Source of the DNA: Protostelium mycophagum
Lineage: Eukaryota; Evosea; Variosea; Protosteliida; Protosteliaceae
Length of the DNA stretch: 25,413 bases
Reading direction: 5' to 3'
Assembly: GCA_002081555.1 (NCBI GenBank)
Contig: KV921067.1
Location: 1 to 25,413 of the forward strand
In this document: in pieces, positions 21,595 through 25,413 of the stretch
How positions within the stretch are numbered: position 1 is the stretch's first letter
Layout of the letters: each line of letters begins with the position of its first letter
Position numbers and translations under genes: made by a program
Notes under the pieces: generated by a model
Database searches by the model: none
What the model saw: the letters and a program-made list of their open reading frames with translations, nothing else
What the model was told of the DNA's origin: nothing

Positions 21595-23725
21595 TTACTT
21601 GATGAGACCGTTCTTGACGGACTTGACTGTGACTTCTCCTTTGCTGGTCTTGAGAGGTACTCCGCGGTAGCAAGCCACGCTGTTGTCGTTTGTCTTTAGC
21701 TCCTACAATTCTTCAATACGAGTAATTTCCTCAAAGATTTACAGTATAAATTGGTTCATCTACAAAAAGCAAAGTCTTTGCATCACTATAAATGAAAACA
21801 CTTACAGGTGCAACAGCCTCGAAGACCTTCTGCTTTGGGTTGAGTTGTTCGTCAGCTTCTCCTGGGAATCCATCTACAACGACCTTCTCTCCTACTGGGG
21901 TTCCTGATGACGTCATCACCAGTCTTTGAGAGTTTTTCATGGAGAAATGTCACCTTCGGGGGGAGAAAGGAGCTCCACATTTCCGGCTTCACCAGTTGCG
22001 CACATGACCATCGCGAATGATTGTACTCCTCTCAAAGCGCTGGGCTTCAAGTTGCAGAGTACGACCACGAAGCGGTCCTGAATATATCAGCCTATTTTTA
22101 AATTTTGAAAAGCGCGGGAAAACCAAAGAAGAGTCCAACAGAATCGGTTTAAAAATGATAAAACGTCATTTAAATTTACCTTCATGTCCTCAATGGCAAT
22201 GTGCTTGACCAAACCGCTGACCACCTGTCTGGGCTTCTCCTCGCCAAGATCGATCTACAACCAGTCAGAAAAAATAAATAATCAACATCTACCTGCTCGA
22301 CATAGAGTGAATCGGCTGATTCGTGCTTCTTCACATCTCTGTTGGGGTAAGGTCATTTATTGGATAAAAAGACTCACACTATCTTTCCGACACGGATGTC
22401 AAGTCTGGAGACATCTATAGGGAGCTCCTTCTTGGGCTCGGCTGCTGCAGCAGCTCCACCTGTTTCCTTCAGTCTTTATTCTATTTTATGCATGGTTTAT
22501 GCACTTGGTGTGTTGGTATCAGGACTCTACAGTCTTCAATCTTGCAGCAAAGCTGCAGATGTAACAAAGAGTATTCCACGCTTCTGTTTACCCTCCGGAA
22601 GGTATCTCTTTCAACACCAACACAAATATATTCACCTCTGGCAGCTGCATTCTTGGCCTTTCTGTCCTCCTTAGCCTTCTTGGCGGCTTCCTTTTCTTCA
22701 GCGGAGGGCTCCTTCCTCTCAGTCTTGGCGGCCTCCTTTGCGGCGGGTTTACTGCCTCTTTCCTTCTTCTCCTGTTGTCTGTCATGATCCACTTTCAAAT
22801 TTCAAATTGACCTCTTTGGCGGGAGCGGCGGGCTTGGCGGTTTCTTCCTTCTTTGCTTGTGCGCCGCCTGGTGCGTCAGAGGCAGACTGGTGGATTCTGA
22901 TCTCGCCTAAAACACCAGTGCTGAGTACCTTTGTCTTTTAATTTAAATTTTTTGCAGCTCTGCAGATGAAGAATAAACCTTGTGTTCATCACAATTGTTG
23001 CGATCAACACTGGAAACCGCAGCCCAAGCATAATACTTCACAAAAGGATCATCACAAAAATACCTTGTCTTGGTGCTGGATGGTGTCTACAAAACGAGTG
23101 ATGTGGTTGTGCTCGTTGCGCTCTTCTGCGGTCCATCCTCTCTGGCAATATGTCAGTGATCATTCTGAATGAATAAAGACACTCACAACAAGAGGATGGA
23201 GGACTGCGTAGAGGGCAAGATCAGCGACGGTAAGTGTGAGCCCAGAAACGAAGATCTTTGAAGCGAGGTCCTTGTTAACCTTCTTCACATTGCCCACTGT
23301 CTTGGCGTCTTTGGCGACGATAGAGGGCTGCAAAGTATCGATTGTGAAGGACAACCATTTCTCAACCTTCAGATCATCAGTATACAAACGAGATCATTGA
23401 TTTGAGGACGATGATGACTCTCAAACTCACGTTTTTGGCATCTGAAGTTGCGAGAAGAGGAGAAGCTTCACCAACAAGAGACTTAGCTACATCGTAGAAT
23501 CCAGAGGCGAAGGTTGTTCCATTTGAGAAAGCAGGGAGCTCCTCGTGTCAGCGATGATCATCCATGGCGACTTACCTTGCCCTCTGGGCTGGCCTTCTTA
23601 AATTCCTCAGAGCTTTTCACAACGTCATCCATACGGACTGGTTTGACACCTGTTACTTCTGTAACACCATGTACGAGGAGAACGGCGGTAGATAGAGGTG
23701 AATCGTCAACAAAGATTACAGACAT
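21595..23725 (-). CDS. Arc1/AIMP1 (p43)-type tRNA-binding cofactor: GST-like + Lys-rich + EMAPII domain
   Basis: 424 residues; exons 23576-23725, 23431-23538, 23187-23366, 23064-23141, 22812-22901, 22636-22771, 22378-22459, 22293-22338, 22180-22254, 21954-22077, 21806-21903, 21595-21702. The N-terminal 170 residues resemble a GST C-terminal domain ([29 protein letters not shown]), used in this family to dock aminoacyl-tRNA synthetases. A Lys/Ala/Glu-rich stretch (about 200-248) should bind RNA. The C-terminal EMAPII OB fold has [61 protein letters not shown] and [16 protein letters not shown]. Such cofactors deliver tRNA to synthetases (yeast Arc1p with MetRS/GluRS; animal AIMP1/p43 in the multisynthetase complex). 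No catalytic synthetase domain is present, so it is not MetRS or TyrRS itself. Most introns end in a short TGAC or TTGTAG context. Confidence 0.92.
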
Positions 23726-24090
23726 GATTGATTGGATTCATCAAATCATTTCCTTCTTTCTTCGCACGTAAGACATAACAATCTACATTCATATATTTGG
23801 CCTGAGATGCGGTACCTCAAGTGTAAATCACTAAAGTGTGAACCAGGTTTAATTTGGCTGTTAGCCAAGAGGCCCTTATTCTAGATTTTATCATCTGCTT
23901 CTCTAAGTGCTTTTTTTTTTGCATAATTGACACAACTTAAGGACTAGATATATTATGTGAGATTTCAAGATTGTTGGAACAGTAAGGTTACTGTATTTTT
24001 TGTTCCAATATATGTTTCTATATATTGATGAATCATTTTGAACATTTATTAATATCAGCTCCAATCAGCAGTATTTGATTGAACTATATA

Positions 24091-24470
24091 TTAGGCATTG
24101 ACATTCAATATGAATATATTTATATAATTTATTCATAAGTTATTTCAATGTCTAAAATGGGGTTGTTCTTGATTTATCAAATTCACAAAATTTTGCATAT
24201 ACATTATAAACACATATTGCAGAAATCAGAAAGATTCAATATGTTCATAGAACAGCCATTATGGCTGCATAATAAACACTTAATGTTAGGCATCAATGGC
24301 ATTAAGCATGAATATATTAATATAATTTATTTGCAAGTTATTCCAACATTTAAATCAATGTTGTTATTTATTTATTAAAGTTGTAAAGTTACAATATGCA
24401 GCACAGAAATTAGGAAGATTCTTGTGTTCATAGAATGGCTGTTATGGTTGAGTAATAAACACTGAAGTGT
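24091..24470. repeat. Degenerate ~185-195-bp tandem repeat, about two copies
   Basis: Copy 1 starts TTAGGCATTGACATTCAATA (24091) and copy 2 TTAGGCATCAATGGCATTAA (24286). Shared landmarks follow in the same order: GAATATAT plus TATAATTTATT, CAAGTTATTCCAACA-like, TTGTTATTTATTTATTA-like, a CAGAAAT plus AGGAAGATTC-like stretch, TGTTCATAGAA, TATGGCTG/TATGGTTG and AATAAACACT. A third copy appears to begin at about 24470 (TTAGTCTCAAT) and then diverges. Identity is only moderate, judged by eye. Confidence 0.7.
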
Positions 24471-24486
24471 TAGTCTCAATTAGAGG

Positions 24487-24690
24487 ACAGTCTTTGAGTT
24501 TCCCTTTTTCTCTTTATTATTTGTTTGTTTCTATCCCATTCTATTTCAGCATAAGTAAATCTGCTTTCTAATACTTAAATGATCCACAAATAGGATTGTC
24601 TTTCAGTTTATCTTTTCTCATCTTTTTCTTTCTATTCTTCTTCATATAAGAAATGCCTTTTAATATTCTCTAAGTCCTTTACAATTTAGA
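24487..24690. repeat. Degenerate ~107-bp pyrimidine-rich repeat, two copies
   Basis: CAGTCTTTGAGTTTCCCTTT (from about 24488) is echoed by TTGTCTTTCAGTTTATCTTT (from about 24597). Both are followed by TC-rich tracts, then CATAAGTAAAT / CATATAAGAAAT and CTAATACTT / TTAATATTCT. The alignment was made by eye and the borders are approximate. Confidence 0.5.
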
Positions 24691-25364
24691 AAAAAAGGGT
24701 CTATTTCTGTTTCCTTGCCTCTGCTTTGTCTGTATTACTGGCAATAATCTCAAATTATCATATCACACATAGTAATTTCTGCAATAATTCAGTGAAGCTG
24801 GTATGAAAGAAAACTCCTCCTGGTGCCCCTGTCTCTGCCCTTGCCAAAAATCAGGATAAACTCCTGACACTGGTACAATGGATGGACCACTTTGTGGCTC
24901 ATTACAGAGGGATAGAAAACCTTAGAAACAGCTAGTGGTCTTTTTAACACATTAGAGTCTCTCAAGGGAATGCTTTCCAAGTAAGACACACTTGTCACCT
25001 ATTGGGCTGACATCACAACCAAGGTGATGAGCAATATTAATTGCAAGTTGATATGAGACAATCTTATCACATATTTTTATTACACCCACACCAATAACAC
25101 CCACAAGATCACTACACAAGCTGCAATCAAGGATCTCACCCAAGGGAACCTTAGTGTCAGGGAATTTTCTGTCTCATTGAGAATAAGACCTGTATAGAGT
25201 ACCCAACAATGTCAAGGTGTCTTTCTTTTCCCAAGGGCTAAGTAAAGATATTATTGAGCAATGTGGATCACGTGGAGTGAGAGTTGATGGGATTTTTGAA
25301 CCTCAATGCTTGCTTCAAACTAGCCAAAAACACAGAGAAGCACATCCTTAACATTGGTGCCTAT

Positions 25365-25413
25365 GGGTTTAGGGTTTAGGGTTTAGGGTTTTAGGGTTTA
25401 GGGTTTAGGGTTT
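25365..25413 (+). repeat. Telomere repeat (TTTAGGG)n
   Basis: The window ends in six to seven units of TTTAGGG, one of them with an extra T (TTTTAGGG). The G-rich strand runs 5' to 3' outwards, as expected at a right-hand chromosome end. The unit is the plant-type heptamer, also found in various algae and alveolates. Confidence 0.96.

Larger units (their letters stand above)
23726..25364. other. Subtelomeric region, no recognisable gene
   Basis: Between the last gene and the telomere lie about 1.6 kb of strongly A+T-rich DNA without splice-joined exons or family motifs. It holds degenerate tandem repeats (see 24091-24470 and 24487-24690). The distal 560 bp (24800-25360) is less A+T-rich. Two overlapping minus-strand frames of 69 and 63 codons (24789-24998, 24952-25143) lie there. 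I recognise no family in either, and they may be chance or relic sequence. Confidence 0.75.

Noticed and set aside
22880-22970. Tiny extra exon plus a 22-nt intron in the Arc1-type gene
   Set aside because: Not needed: acceptor GCGAG ending at 22902 joins exon 23064-23141 to 22812-22901 in frame.
24789-25320. Possible retroelement or other relic coding sequence in the distal subtelomere
   Set aside because: A few residues look vaguely gag-like on one strand, but there is no domain, terminal repeat or consistent frame; not enough to name an element.

Overview
The window is one end of a eukaryotic chromosome or telomere-capped contig. It carries compact, intron-rich nuclear genes and ends at the right edge in (TTTAGGG)n telomere repeat. 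About 75 introns, mostly 40-130 nt, can be placed by joining exons in frame. All but one join cleanly with GT-AG ends, and stops are standard TAA/TGA. TTTAGGG telomeres occur in green plants, several algal groups and alveolates among others. With the many tiny introns, tight spacing and two 5S rRNA copies, they suggest a unicellular eukaryote (protist or alga). I could not place the lineage.

Layout: (1) 1-2388, + strand: the 3' part of an acyl-CoA oxidase gene, preceded by a 5S rRNA 3' part and a 10-bp T-rich repeat that appear to lie in one of its introns. (2) 2597-3347, +: a small PH-domain protein. (3) 3543-6923, +: an EH-domain plus TBC (Rab-GAP) protein whose last intron holds a complete 5S rRNA gene. 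(4) 6961-12378, -: a 22-exon, about 1070-residue C2/CLU/TPR protein. (5) 12751-13147, -: Elongin C, divergent from (6) 13263-19164, +: nuclear pore membrane glycoprotein gp210/NUP210. (7) 19294-21505, +: a membrane-anchored purple-acid-phosphatase-like protein that has lost most metal ligands. (8) 21595-23725, -: an Arc1/AIMP1(p43)-type tRNA-binding cofactor with a GST-like N-terminus. (9) 23726-25364: A+T-rich subtelomere with degenerate tandem repeats and no recognisable gene, then (10) telomere repeats, 25365-25413.

The genes are ordinary housekeeping and membrane-traffic functions: peroxisomal beta-oxidation, Rab regulation, mitochondrial/mRNA CLU-type protein, ubiquitin-ligase adaptor, nuclear pore, translation cofactor. 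They do not form a pathway. The noteworthy features are the 5S rRNA genes riding inside introns of protein genes, a splice acceptor triplicated by a 59-bp tandem repeat, one intron that does not fit GT-AG, a very short branch-site-to-acceptor distance, GC hairpins repeated in three introns of one gene, and the degenerate phosphatase.
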